64,000 nt of DNA from Chiua virens (lineage: Eukaryota > Basidiomycota > Agaricomycetes > Boletales > Boletaceae), in the NCBI GenBank assembly GCA_019787685.1, contig JAHNUO010000035.1:124001-188000 (forward strand), given 5' to 3'. Position 1 is the stretch's first letter; each line of letters opens with the position of its first letter. The translations under genes were made by a program, and so were the position numbers. Shown here piece after piece: positions 21,750 through 34,253 of this stretch. The notes beneath the pieces were generated by a model. It worked only from the letters and a program-made list of their open reading frames with translations. It had not been told where the DNA came from and did no database searches.

Positions 21750-24596
21750 CTAGAAATCAAACGCATCACGGACAGGACTGCCGGTGATATTGGCATAGCC
21801 CTCGTCATCAATGGGGTCATCACAAGGGGAGACCAAGCGTCGGTCAGGAGACGCGGAACGTTGTCGCGCATGGCGGCGGGTTCGTTGAGGTGGGGGTACA
21901 GGGAGTATGGAGCGGCCGTTGCGGCGAGACAGTGAAGACAAGTTCATCGAAGAAGACGACGTGGAGGGGATAGTGGGGCGAGGCAAGCGTCTGGTCCAGG
22001 TGTTCCCGGCGGCCACGGGAGTAAGCCGGTTGGCAAGGGGGATGCGAGCGCGTACCCGAGGAGGTCGTCCAGGGCAGCGGGATTGGATGTGACCCGGGGC
22101 CCAGGTGAGGCAAATGGGGCATTGGTACATGGGGCACTCGACGCGGATGTGACCGAGTTTACGGCATTCGAAGCAGGCTTCGTGCCAACGGGGGTGATCG
22201 TCGGGGAGGGATACCTGACCGGTCCGAAACATCAGTTCGGCTTCGGCGCGGTTACAAGCGAGCATTTCTTCCTCAGTAAAGGGGGTGGAAGAGGCAGACG
22301 GGGTGGAGGAAGGGCGAGTGGGAGGGGCCATTCGGCGAGAGAGGTCCGCTTGGTAGCGGTGGAGGTCTTCTAGAAACTCACCCATTTGCATCTGGTGGAG
22401 GGTATGTTCGATGTAGGCGCGGATTCGGTCATGGATTTGTCCAGTAACCACAGAGAGGAGGTGGGAATGACGATCGCAACCGAGTAGGTCGGATTGGACG
22501 AAGGTGAGGCGCTTGCACTGGAGATACGCCAAGTAGAGAGCGTTGAGTGGCGAGTTCAAGTCAAGGTGGTGCTCGATGGGGAAAGCCATCGTGGGATCTA
22601 GGATAAGTTCGCACATGCGGCGAAAGTACTCGGGGGTCGACGAAGAAGAACGGATGGTATGTGAATGGTAGGGCAGGTCTACTGCCTGGAGAGGAGAATG
22701 AACGCGACTAGGGCGCTCAGAAGGAACAGGCCATTGAGAAGGAGCTCCCCATCCTGCGGAGGCAACTGCTGAAACAGCAGGAGAAGGGGGTCGGGTGGAC
22801 TCTGTGAGGGAGGATTCGGTGGAGAGAGTGGAGACATTGGAGGCGGGGGTCGCCGGCAGTGGGAGCGGCAGGTGGGGAATGGACGCGGTCGGAGTAAAGA
22901 CTGGGACAGAGTGGATGATTTCGTTCTCGAAGTTGGGTGTCGAGCAAGAGCGGTATGTCATTATTGCTTTGATGGAGACAGGAGGCGGTGGTCTGAGCGG
23001 GGAGCGAGGGGGTCTTGGTGGAGGTGCGATGGGAGGGGAGCAGATGGCGGGGAAATCCTTGGGGTGGGTCCGCTTATAAGCGTCGACGGTGTCCTTAGCA
23101 TTTCCTAGATTGGATTCGGGTTCCCACGAGTCATCCGCGGTGGAGTATCCCTTCCATCGGATCAGGAACTTGCGGTTGTGCGGGTTCCGTGTGTGGCGCA
23201 AGATCCGCTCAATTTCATATTCCTCTTCTCCAGCAATAAGGTCAGGTGGGGGTTTCGGGAAGTTTGGGCCGTAGGTTTCTGTTTCGCAATAGGGCGATAA
23301 CAGAGAAGCATGGAAGACCGGGTGGATTTTCCAGGTTTTAGGAAGGCGGAGTCGGTAGGTGAGCGGAGAAAGGACTTCCGTGATGGAGAAGGGTCCTTCT
23401 CAGCAAGACGCGAGTTTCGGGGATATGAGTTCCCGTTTCAGGTTACGGGCCTCCAGCCAGACTTGGTCTCCTTTAGCAAACGGTTTGAATTTGCGGAAGG
23501 ATCTGGCTTTCATGGCCTGTCGGGCGAGTTCATGAGCGGCAAGGGCTTCATCGCGGGCTGCGGAGAGAGTGTCGAGGCGTTCCTTGATGGCGGGTAGTTT
23601 GGTATCCATGATGATTGTGGGTAGAGGACGGGGTTCATAGCCCATCATCAGGAAGAACGGGGATTTCCCGGTAACGGAGTGGGGTCGGTGGTTGTGCGCG
23701 AATTCGGCCATAGGGAGTAGATTGGCCCATTTCTCCGGATTGTTTTGGCAATACACGCGGAGATAGGTCTCGACCTCTTGGTTGACTCGTTCCGTCTCAC
23801 CATCGGATTGGGGATGATAGGCGGTGGACAGGGAAAGGCGGTATCCGATAAGCCGGGAGAGCTCTTTTGCAAAAGCAGAAGCGAACTGCGGGCCGCGGTT
23901 GGATATGATCTTGTCGTAGAGGCCGAATCGGGTGTAGACTTTGTGGAAAAAGAGACAGGCTATGCCTGCCGAGTCGGCGGTTTTTACTGTAGGGCAAAGA
24001 ATTACCCCCTTTGTAAGGCCGTGGTCAACCACGACCATGAGAGAATCGTAGCCCTCCGCCGAGGTGGGTAGATCCGTGATGAGATCCACAGACACATTCT
24101 GGAAAGGACGAGAGCAGGCGGAGGGAATCGGAGACAAGGGAGGGGTGGTCGGGTGAGTATTGACCTTGTGTTGCTGGCAAGCGGCACAGCCGGAGACGTA
24201 GGAACGGACAAAGGAGGCAAGGCCCGGCCACCAGAATTCGGCGGCGACGAGCTGGCGAGTTTTCAAGTAGCCGGGGTGTCCGGCGGAGTGGGAATCATGG
24301 TGTTGAGCAACGATTTGTTGTCGGAGATTGAGGTTCGGGGGAACATAGACGCGGCCCTGGTAGGTCAGGACGCCGGCGTCATACTTCCAATCCAAGAGGC
24401 GGGCACGGAATGAGGATGGGAGACCTCCGTCGAGAGCATTGAGAGTATCCAAGACCAGAGGGTCGTCGGCGGACAACTTAGCGATCAGGGATTGCAGGTC
24501 AAGGGTTACGAGGTTAATGAATACGTCATCGGGAAGGAGTGTGACGTTTTCGTTGTCGGAGTCGGAGGTGATGTGGTCAGGGTGGCAGGAGAGCGC
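21750..24596 (-). pseudogene. Element B integrase, chromodomain and zinc-knuckle tail
   Basis: It starts at the C insertion point. Integrase: HHCC zinc region (HSAGHPGYLKT, CAACQQHK), first Asp in SVDLITDLP, second position IISNRGPQF where Asn replaces the catalytic Asp, and Glu in ETERVNQEVE. An in-frame TGA (23400-23402) falls in the GPY/F-like region (EGPFSITEV follows). The chromodomain lies at ~23080-23200 (EEEYEIERIL, KFLIRWKGYSTADDSWEP). Then an unusual ~420-residue extension: Pro/Ser-rich linker, helical segment (YLAYLQCKRLTFVQSDLLGC), CCHC knuckle CFECRKLGHIRVEC, a following CPIC/C set, and a basic Arg-rich end. The frame is open through the tail to 21750, so the tail is a genuine part of Pol. 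The Asp-to-Asn change and TGA make it inactive. Confidence 0.88.
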
Positions 24597-25480
24597 TGTA
24601 GGAGTCAATGATCCCTTGAGGTGATAAACCCGTGTTCCCACTTTGTTTACAGGATGCCCGGATTGCCCATATCGATTGTCCTACCCGTCCGTCGTGGTCC
24701 CGTGTCCATCCGAGTGGATCCAACCCATATTCGTATGTTTTGTTCTTTGTTCCTACACGTTTTCGCGCGAGGTGACCGAATCGGGTTGCTCGATCGGGAT
24801 CGCACGACGTACACTAATCAACTCTCTTTTGTCCAATTTCTATTTTATTTCGTACCTTCTTAGATTTTTTTTAGACGGTTCCGTGTTATCGACACGTATC
24901 CGATTGGTTATAAGGAACGGATAGTCGGGTCGTACAACGTTTTAAAGGTAGTCCATTGATTCACGGATCAAACCTTATCCCACCTTGACAGAACATTGTT
25001 TTCCTTTTCACGGGTCGATCTCCATGAGAGTCGGCTCCGTATACGTACGCTTCCCTTATTTATTCGATACTTTATCCGCTGTAAAAGTCCCAGGGAATAC
25101 CTGAGACTATAAAATTTGTGTTCATAAATAAAAATTTCATCTTTCGATCCCCGTTTTCTCTCGCGTTCTAAGTCGCCTCGCCCGGTTATCTATCTTCTCT
25201 ATCCACCCTTACTCGTACTCGATCACCGTTGTGCTTGAGTCTCTGCCTTGTCGCCGAACTATCCGACTGTCCGCGTTTCGGCCGGTTTTGTCGACCTTCG
25301 TACGGTTTCACCCGGGAACACGTCCAGATTGCTTTCAAAGCTCCTGTCAACGCCTTGACACTTCTTCTCCAACCTCAGAACCCCTTGGGACGAGTCATAC
25401 TCGCACCCATCCCTTTTCTTTCTATCTGACAGTTCTACTAACCCTGTTCCTGTCACACCAGCCCGTTCTTTATTTCTTCA
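24597..25480 (+). repeat. Element C 5' LTR
   Basis: 884 bp, TGTAGGAGTC...TTTCTTCA. A TATA-like ACTATAAAATT lies near 25107, so transcription should start ~30 bp later. Confidence 0.93.
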
Positions 25481-25482
25481 AC

Positions 25483-25500
25483 TGGAGCCCACCGCGAGGG
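25483..25500 (+). other. Element C primer-binding site (tRNA type)
   Basis: Two bases after the LTR the sequence begins TGGAGCCCACCGCGAGGG. The leading TGG is what a tRNA 3' CCA end would pair with. No complementary stretch was found in the LTR, unlike elements A and B. The tRNA is not identified. Confidence 0.5.
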
Positions 25501-25638
25501 GTTCTTTTTTAGGTTGTCAGGACGAGATCGCTCAGGCCTACACCAGAGCGACTAGAGGTAGACGAGCTACTCTCAAGTCTTAGAAATCCGGATATCTCTG
25601 CCAATACCGAGCTTTTTACTTCGGTTACCCCGGATAGA

Positions 25639-28224
25639 GTGCGGCATAACTGCATTGACTCCTTCACACTACGTTCACCCGATTCACCCGTTGTCCCGGG
25701 CGGTTTTACTAATTTTCCTTCTGAACCGGAAGCCTCTTTTACTCGATACCGTTCACCCGACCCTGATCTATCTCCTCTAACAACTCTTCCTTCGTTACCG
25801 TCCTCGCATTCCTCTACCCCTTCTAAACCATCTTCTAAATCCTCTTCCTCTGTTTCTTTATCTTCTCTACTTAACCCGTCCCCTACATCCCCTTCTCGAA
25901 CCATATCGTCACCTTCGCAACCGTCTTGTCCTACCCCACCTCTACAGAACCCGATGGCACAACAACCCTTCCAGATGCCTTTACGAGGCACACCCAATGC
26001 CCCTAAATTTGACGGAAAAACGCTGTCCGAGTTACCGCGTTACCTGGAGGACATAGAATTCCTTGGCGACGTGGCTGGTCTTACCCCGACGAACAAGGTA
26101 AAAGCTGCGTTACGCTACGCGGCCCTAGATGAAGCCGAGGTCTGGCAAACCCTGCCGGAAACAATGGCCAACCCGATGGATTGGGACGCATTCGTGTCAG
26201 CGGTTAAAAAACTATACCCGGGATGTGAGGGTACGAACCGATATGGTCGCGCAGACCTCGAGTACTTGGCTCAGAAGTGTCACGGCGGGCAGATGCGTAA
26301 CCAGGATGAGCTCGGGGAATATACTTGAGCATTCCGTAAGGTCTCCTCCGTATTAATTGCTAACCAAAAAATCTCAGACATCGACCGTAATGGCCTATAC
26401 CTAAATGGGTTCCCACCTGAGCTACAGCGGGAGATCCGTGACCGGTTACGCATCATACTACCGGATCACCACCCTAACGACCCGTATTCCATGGATGATT
26501 CCACGAAGGCGGCCACTTTTCTCCTAACGGGTTCTACATTTCGCCCGACATTCACCCCCACGCTCAGTCCCCCCCCGTTCACCTCTACATATCAACCGCC
26601 ACGTCAACCAGCTCAAATACCCGCACCACCCACATCAACGTATCGACCAACCGCACCTATTCCCTCATACTTGCCAGCCCCAACAGTGAAGGTAGAGACA
26701 AACCAAACCTCACGTACTTCATCTGCTTGCAAGTTCTGCGGTGGACCCGGCCATTATATGCGTTCTTGCCCCATCTGCATCGAATACCTCAATACGGCGA
26801 AGGTGGTCAGAGGGTCTGATAACAAGCTCTACATGCCGGACGGCTCTAACATCCCTCGAGCGCCGGGCGGACAATGTTTCAAGGACGGTGTCGACTACGC
26901 ATGGGCTAATAGCCAACCGGTTCACCCCCCTGTCGCATCCACGTCATCCAGCAGTACTACCAGGGACTTACCCCCACATATCACGGCAGGCATTCTATCA
27001 TCCGCGCATCCGGGAACACCAGTGGTCCTAGACATCGAACCGGCCACCTTTGCACTCATGGAAACGGACGAGGAAAGCGAACCTCTATCCGTAGTAGCCG
27101 ACCTGGATTTCCAGCCCTACATTGCACAGGCTTGGGCTACATTCCAGGCAGATAAGGCGACCAAGGAAAAGGGTAAACGTGTCCGGTTTGACGGCGTATA
27201 TATGCCACCTCGGAAACTAAACAGTCAGTCGGCCACGGTGTCTGAGGAGATCATCTCGCCAGAGTTACAGACCGCCAAAGAAGCTAACCCCAAATCATCA
27301 TCATCATCTACGCCATCACGCTCCCCACCGGCCTCGTCACCCGCACCCGCATCCGCAATAGCCGGACCGTCCGGTTCTTCTTCTTTTAGTTGTGCCAACG
27401 ACAATAGCAATCCTCCTTCCCGCGCAGCACAAACTAACCCTTCGTTTAACCCTACGACGCAATATAGGTACTCGTTTCCGCTCGAGGATGACTCAGCTCC
27501 ACAATGAGTGTTGGACCGAGTCCTGGATACGAGCATACCCGTGCCCATTAAAGATTTATTTGCGGTAGCACCAGAGTTCCGAAAGCAATTTCGGGACCTT
27601 ACCACCACTAAACGAGTAACGACTAACCTATCCACTCAGGCTGTGCAGGTAAACGAGCTCGCGGGTCTCGACCCGTTTGCAATCGAACGCGAATATGGCG
27701 ACCGGATAAACAGAAACGACGACGGACTCATAGTGGCGCATCACAGTCTTCCCCTTCGGTCAATCGAGGCCAAGATAGGAGAATCCGGACGACCCATCCG
27801 ATGCATCTTGGACTCTGGGTCCGAGATTGTCGCGATGCCCAAACGTATCTGGGAGACACTCGGTATCCCAATTCGGTCGGATCACACGATGAATATGTCA
27901 TCCGCCAACACAAGCGTTGACAAAACAGTGGGGGTACTGGAGAACCTATCCGTAGACTTTGGTACGGGCGAAGTGATGCTTCAGGTCCAGATTTTGGCCA
28001 GGGCAAACTTTGATCTATTGCTCGGACGACCGTTTCATTGTCTTATGAGTGCGACTACTGACGATTACCCGGATGGAGCACAGATGATTACGCTGCGCGA
28101 CCCAAACACGGGGAAGCAATTCTCTTTGTCTACTCGGGCGTGGACGGAAGGATGCCCCCGTTGCCGAGAAAAGAAACAGTGTAACAGCCATCAGACTGTT
28201 GTCGAAATGGACTTGGGTTTTTAG
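25639..28224 (+). pseudogene. Element C Gag-protease polyprotein
   Basis: One frame interrupted by TGA at 26326-26328 and 27505-27507, both where Arg (CGA) fits; it shifts to a second frame only at the end. Ser/Pro-rich N-terminus; capsid-like region (GTPNAPKFDGKTLSELPRYL, VWQTLPETMANPMDWDAFVS); Pro-rich linker; CCHC zinc knuckle CKFCGGPGHYMRSC; long acidic/Ser-rich spacer; aspartic protease with CILDSGSEIVAMP and the partner hairpin FDLLLGRPF. It ends GGT TTT TAG at the predicted frameshift site. The annotated start is the first long in-frame candidate; the true Met may be MAQQPFQMP at 25954. Confidence 0.85.
28215..28221 (+). promoter_or_regulatory. Putative -1 ribosomal frameshift site between protease and pol of element C
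   Basis: The gag-protease frame reads TTG GGT TTT TAG. The heptamer GGGTTTT is in X-XXY-YYZ register directly before the stop. Slipping back one base opens the pol frame (TTA GCT ATC GAT GAT ...), which stays open for ~200 codons. A downstream stem was not worked out. Confidence 0.6.
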
Positions 28225-31200
28225 CTATCGATGATCCGTATACCAATCGGGGAGATTTCAATCTTCTATCCGCGTCGCATCCGGTTTCGTTGTTTTTAAA
28301 ACCGTCATTCGTTTCATCTCTCTATTTTCCAACTTCTTACACACGGCTTCCGCCTCTTTCGATCGGACCAGTTCCGCCTTCGACCGATTACTCATTTTTG
28401 TCATCCACGCGTACAGACCCTAATCCGGACGTTCTTTCCACTATCACTTCCGTTTATTCGTATGATACCATTTCACACGTGCTGGTTTATAAACCGGTAG
28501 CACGTAAAGTTCGGTCGGTAGTTGTTCCTACCGGGGAGGAGTTTCGTATCTCGCGATCTCTGCCGGACGATCCTATCGCCGGACTGAAACCTTTACCTAC
28601 TCATCCACCTGACTTTACCCCTGGACAACGTTTCACACAGGAACGTGCTGATGCTTTAGATCTTGACCCGGCTAACTGGCTATGGCCAGAAGAAGTCAAA
28701 TTAATCCGATGGATCGTCCGCGAACACGAAACGGCCTTTGCTTGGATACCGACCGAGCGGGGCCGTCTCCTCAAACAATATTTTCCCCCTGTCAAAATTC
28801 CTACCATACCTCATACGCCTTGGATACTGTGAAACATCCCAGTTCCCCCTGCAATGTGGGCTGACACGATCCAGATTATCAAGGACCGGATTGCGTCCGG
28901 TGTGTATGAACCCTCGACATCTGCCTATCGATCGTGGTGGTTTTGCGTCCTAAAACAGGACGGTAAATCGCTACGACTCGTCCACGACTTGCAGCCGCTG
29001 AATGCAGTCACAATCCGCGACTCTTCTACCCCACCTCTTGTCGAACACTTCGCGGAATCTTTTGCCGGATATGCAGTATACGGGATGATGGACTTGTTTG
29101 CCGGATACGACCAACGTCCATTACACCCGGATTCACGCGACCTCACCACTTTCAACAGTCCAATGGGTCTGCACCGGCTCACTACGGTACCCATGGGGTA
29201 CACAAACGCGGTACAAATCTATCAGGCTGACATGTCATTTATTTTGCAGGATGAGATACCTCGTTATACCTATCCATTCATAGATGATCTGCCGGTCAAA
29301 ACAGTCTCGACCCGCTACCAAAATTCGGATGGCTCTTACGAAACCATCGCAGAAAATCTGGGTATTCGTCGCTTCATCTGGGAGCACCTCCTCGTAGTCC
29401 ATCGCATCCTACAACGACTACAAAACGTCGGAGTAACGGTATCCGCTAAGAAATTCGTACTCGCAGCACCAGATGCGACCATAGTCAGACACAAGTGTAC
29501 GGCTGATGGCCGTATCCCTCACGAGAAGAAGGTACAAAAAATCCACGACTGGCCCGAGTGTCAGAACCTTACGCAAGTACGCGGATTCTTAGGTGTGTGC
29601 GGTGTTCTTCGAATTTTCATCAAAAATTTTGCTACGATTGCTCGACCGTTGGTCAACTTGACCCGAAAGAGCGTCTCTTTTGAATGGGGAGAACCCCAGC
29701 AAATTGCTATGCTGCGTCTCAAGGATGCGATCTGTCACTCCCCTGCTCTTCGTCGCCTGGATTACGAATCCGGGAACGAGGTTATCCTTGCAGTGGATAC
29801 GTCGTACATCGCGGTTGGCTATATCTTGTCGCAGGAAGGAGATGACGGCAAGAGGTACCCGAACCGCTTCGGTTCAATTAGTCTCACAGAGGTCGAGAGC
29901 CGCTACTCTCAGGCCAAACTGGAGCTGTACGGATTGTTCCGCGCTTTGCGAGCAGTCCGGATATTCGTGTTCGGTGTTGCAAATTTCACAGTGGAAGTCG
30001 ACGCGAAATACGTTAAGGGTATGATCAATAACCCGGACCTCCAGCCCAACGCGACCATTAATAGGTGGATCGCGGGCATTTTGTTATTCAATTTTCGCCT
30101 CGTTCACGTCCCTGCTACCCGACATACTGGCGCAGACGGACTCTCTCGTCGTCCACCATCCGAGAATGACCCTCCCGAAGAGGATGATTTCGAGGATTGG
30201 TTGGACCAAGCATATTCCTTCTCTATGGCATTGTTAAACGACCGGTTGTCACCACCGGGTCAGTCTGCTCACATTAACAGACATTCCATCACACATTCCT
30301 TCCAATCCGTATTCGTATTTGTTTCCCCTACGGCAGAACCGGCAGAACCAGAACCGGTTATCCCCCGCTCCCCCAAAGCTCTGGCAAAAGAAGCATGCAT
30401 TGATCAGATTCACCTATTCCTTGATGACCAGGTCCGTCCTCCGGATTTGACAGATCACAACTTCACCTCCTTCGTTAATTCCGCGACCCGGTTCTTCCTT
30501 CTAAACGGATCTCTCTATCATTGAGAACCGCACGGCAGACACCAGTTAGTCGTGCCAAGAGAACGCCGTTACGGACTCATTAAGGAGGCGCATGACGACC
30601 TTGGACACAAAGGCGTCTTCTCGGTTCGGACATGGTTACTGCTACGTTTCTGGTGGCCTCTGCTCATCGATGACGTCAAATGGTATACCCGTACCTGCCA
30701 CGAGTGTCAAATTCGACAGACGCAGAAGTTTCATATCCCTCCTACCGTACCAGTTATGGGCGGGCTATTTCACAAAGTCCACATCAACACGATGGTAATG
30801 CCTCGATCAGGCGGATACCGGTATATTGTACAGGCCCGATGCGCTCTTACTGCATATCCTGAATGGCACATGTTGCGATCCGAGAATGCGTCCTCCATCG
30901 CATCTTTTATTTTCGAAGATATCCTATGCCGTTGGGGAGCCGTCTCTGAGCTCATTACGGACAACGGTCCAGCATTCGTACAGGCACTCGACAACTTGGC
31001 TACCCAATACGGTATCCACCATATCCGGATTTCCCCTTACAACTCTCAGGCGAACGGCATTGTCGAACGGCGTCATCTCGATGTCCGGGAGGCCATCGTC
31101 AAAAGTACCCTGGGAGGGGAAGTTCACTGGCCGATGATCGCTCACTCTGTTTTCTGGGCCGAACGCGTCACTATACTCAAAGCAACCGGTCTTTCGCCGT

Positions 31201-31778
31201 ACTTTATGGTACATGGTGTAGAGCCGCTTTTTCCGTTCGATTTATCAGAGGCAACATTTCTCGTTCCCGTTCCTAATGCTGACCCAGTTTCTAGTGAAAG
31301 CTTGATAGCTTGGAGAGCTCATCAGCTCCAAAAGCGTCAAACAGATATCGATTCTATCCGAGAACGCGTCTTGGCATCACGGTTTGCGTCCCTTAAAGAT
31401 TTTGAGGCGCGATTCAAGAACCGGATATGGACGAAAGAGTTTAGTTTGGGTGACCTCGTCTTGGTTCGAAATACGCGGATTGAGAAGGAGCTGAACCGGA
31501 AAACGAAGCCACGCTACCTTGGTCCAATGGTGGTCCTTCGCAGGACTACTGGAGGATCATATCTGCTAGCCGAGTTGGACGGCGCCATTTCGAAACTGAG
31601 GTATGCGGCGTTTCGCTTGCTACCTTACTTTCCACGGACAAAAATCACTATTCCGGTGAAGGTAATATATCCCGGCTGTAGTGCAATACTCAGGGGGATT
31701 GAAAGAAATAGAAAGAGGGTGAAGGAATGCGATTCCGTTCGACCCAGGGACAACACTGAGTTGGTGAACGACGAATAA
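28221..31778 (+). pseudogene. Element C Pol: reverse transcriptase, RNase H, integrase
   Basis: TGA at 28830-28832 and 30522-30524 (Arg contexts) break an otherwise open frame. RT: LRLVHDLQPLNAVTIRD, MMDLFAGYDQ, MGLHRLTTVPMGYTNA, and the catalytic YPFIDDLPV (F-x-DD form). The RT/RNase H connection has RGFLGVCGVLRIFIKNF and RNase H begins VILAVDTSYIAVGY. Integrase: zinc region (HDDLGHKGVFSVRTW, CHECQIRQ), first acid position VHINTMVMP carrying Asn instead of Asp, second Asp ELITDNGPAF, Glu NGIVERRHLDVREA. A GPY/F-like module ends it (KPRYLGPMVVLRRT). No chromodomain follows. The loss of the first integrase Asp (GAC to AAC after a C) is a CpG transition. Confidence 0.9.
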
Positions 31779-32999
31779 TGGTTTTTGAGTAGTCCGAGAT
31801 GAATCCGGGGCGAATCCGGATTAAAACGGATAGAAAAGCGGACACAGCAGTCCGATCCGGATTGAGAAAATACGAGGAGAGCGAGAGAAAACGAACGTCG
31901 ACCGAAAACAATGTGAGACAGATGCACACGGGCAAAAGCTACTGTATTTTGTCAATACAGTGAATTTATAGTCCTCGGGAATACCCTCAGACTCGTCCTA
32001 AGTAAGGATAATAATAAAAAGAAGGTTTTCGTACGGTATAAAGTTCGAGAGGCACCCAAACGTCCCTGCAAGGGCTGCGTGACATGGTCTAGCCAATGCT
32101 AAGTACGAATAAGGAGTATCAAAAATAAAATAAAAGAGTCCGAGGCAAATCGGGTGTGGATACAGCAATCCGGATGAGTTCGCACAAGCAGACAGATCAG
32201 GATTGGGATTGGGTGACGACAGGGTGCGGAAACGTGCTATGCGAGCACAGGGAATACCTATTCCCTACACCGGTTACTGAACTGACCGGAATAGGCGACG
32301 AGGAATACGACCACTCTGATGCTGAGGAAGATGTCGAGTACGAAGATGAAGACGAGGGCGATGTCTCGCAAGACTAGCCTTCTGTGGTTACCCCCCCCTT
32401 ATACTGCCTGATACGTATTTATTCTATCCTGGGTTTAGTCCAGTGCTCTCTATTTCACCCCGGGTTTCGTCCGGTGCACTTGATTTCGAAGAAAAATGAT
32501 ATCCGAGCCAATAATAAAGTCTTACGATACCCCATAGAACTTCACTCACTCACATCCTCCGCTTTCTCGCTCAGTCAGACCGAAAAGATCTAAAAACCGT
32601 AGATAAAGAAAAAACCAGAAAAACAGAAAAACAGACGTCTATCCATTTCCCCTCCTGCCCCAACAAACTAATACCTAGATTTTCGTCTTCGAACGCGTGA
32701 TGGGGCACACGCACGTTTTGACCCGGTGATAGTTTTACCGACCCGCTTTCGACCGATATAGACGATAAAGGCTACAAAAGTAGGCAAAGACGCGATAGAT
32801 GACCGAAGAAAACAAGACGGGCGGAACCCCGCGCTCAGGTGCCATTCATTCAGATCTCTTTTCATTCGTATCGTTTTGTTACCCTTCTAATCCTTGTTTT
32901 CGTACTTAGGGATCTCACTCGGACATGGGCACGGACACGGACACGGATACGGATATCGACTATACGCTATCATACAAGTAGGGACGGGCTGGAAACGAC
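31779..32999. other. Element C non-Pol spacer with antisense LTR-like promoter core
   Basis: No clear gene. On the minus strand near 31950-31985 the sequence (...TCCCGAGGACTATAAATTC) resembles the TATA cores of LTRs C and D, followed by TTTTCTCTCGC as in LTR C, so a decayed LTR-derived promoter pointing into pol from the wrong side is possible. A short acidic ORF at 32156-32377 is unsupported. Confidence 0.4.
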
Positions 33000-34253
33000 T
33001 CAAGACATTCCAAACGCCAACTTTACCCTATCCAGTTCTCCCTGCTGCGAAGCGACGTATGATTCCATGGCCGAAGCATGGGCCTGAAGCTCCTTGAAGA
33101 AGGACCTGGTCGACAGGAACTTCGCCTCTAGAGAGAGAATAGCATGTCGGATATCGTCCGCCCCATCGTAAGGCTCAGACGGCGAGCCAGTCTTAGACTT
33201 CTTCTTGGGCGACTCTACTTCTTCCCCCCCATCTTGAAAAGGGAGTGGAGACACGGGCTTGGACTCGTAGAAGAGCGGCTCGGGCGCATCCGGTGTCGGA
33301 GGAGACGCGGGTGAAGGATCGACCACGGCCTTGCAAGCCGGGATGGTAACCGTGATAACGGGTAACGCTACGAAAAGGATCAGCCGAGTTGATGCGATTC
33401 GAGGAGAGAGGTCCTACCTGCAGCCTTGGCCTTCGGATCCGCTAGTTTCCACTTCTCAACCGACGGCCCACTCTTAGCGCCCCAACCACTTGACTTGTTG
33501 CACCGAGCCTTGGCTTTGAAGCAAGGATCACAAGTGCGACCCGGAATCCCTGCGCACAACTTACTAGTCCGAGCGCACATCTCGCACGCTGGGTCGTGAA
33601 CCATACGATCTGGAATTTTAAGCGGACCCTCGACTACCACCTCCTCCTCCTCGTCACACGGGCTCTCATCCATAGCGGCCTTATGAGCGGACCACTGAAA
33701 AGAACCGTTAACAGAGCGAAACATCTGAGGTAACAGCGGTCTCACCTTGCACTTTCTGCCAGCCTCGACCTTGACGGTCTTGCCTGTCTCCGTGACCGAA
33801 TCACCCAGAAGCGAAGCGGATCCGAACGACCCACCCCCCGTTACCTTGCCTGAGGCGGTTCGTTGTCTCTGAGCATCCGCGCATTGAGCTACTTCCCCCT
33901 GCCATCTACGAAAAAACGTGGTTGCTTCGCGCATCGTCTTCACCGTCTCGTCGCTGAGGCGGCAGGAAACGCCGTGCAATTTAGCCTGGCTAAGGGCGGT
34001 ATTTAGATGCTCCTACAAGTCCGGTTAATACCCGACCAACCCTAAGAAACTCGCGAAGTACCAAAGCCCATTGCCACTCCTGGCACCATCCCTCCTGTTC
34101 TTCTTGCAGCTCCTCCTTATCATCCGGCACCGCCAGCGCCACAGCCGCAATCCGATCCTTTCCTTGTGCGAGGTCCTTCTCAACCTTGACAGTCGCCTCA
34201 TCGACGGGAGAGTCTGCGAATGCAAGGATGGAGTCGAGGGACGTAAGAGACAT
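33000..34253 (-). CDS. Zn2Cys6-type coiled-coil protein, antisense passenger of element C
   Basis: An intact four-exon gene on the strand opposite gag-pol, between pol and the 3' LTR: exons 34253-34062, 34012-33746, 33694-33418, 33367-33000; three 49-51 nt GT-AG introns, phases consistent; 367 residues. The middle carries CEMC-x6-C-x7-CDPC-x6-C, the exact spacing of a fungal Zn2Cys6 binuclear cluster, after an acidic stretch. The N-terminal part is helical and acidic; the C-terminal part has a Ser/Pro linker, a basic KKKSKT patch and a coiled coil (AILSLEAKFLSTRSFFKELQ). DNA binding is plausible but unproven; similar Cys-cluster proteins are abundant, uncharacterised agaricomycete genes. No stop or frameshift is seen, in contrast to the sense-strand genes. 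The start at 34253 gives MSLTSLDSIL; an upstream ATG at 34373 also exists. Confidence 0.72.

Noticed and set aside
32156..32377. Small acidic ORF in element C
   Set aside because: No motif, no conserved context; compositional chance is likely.
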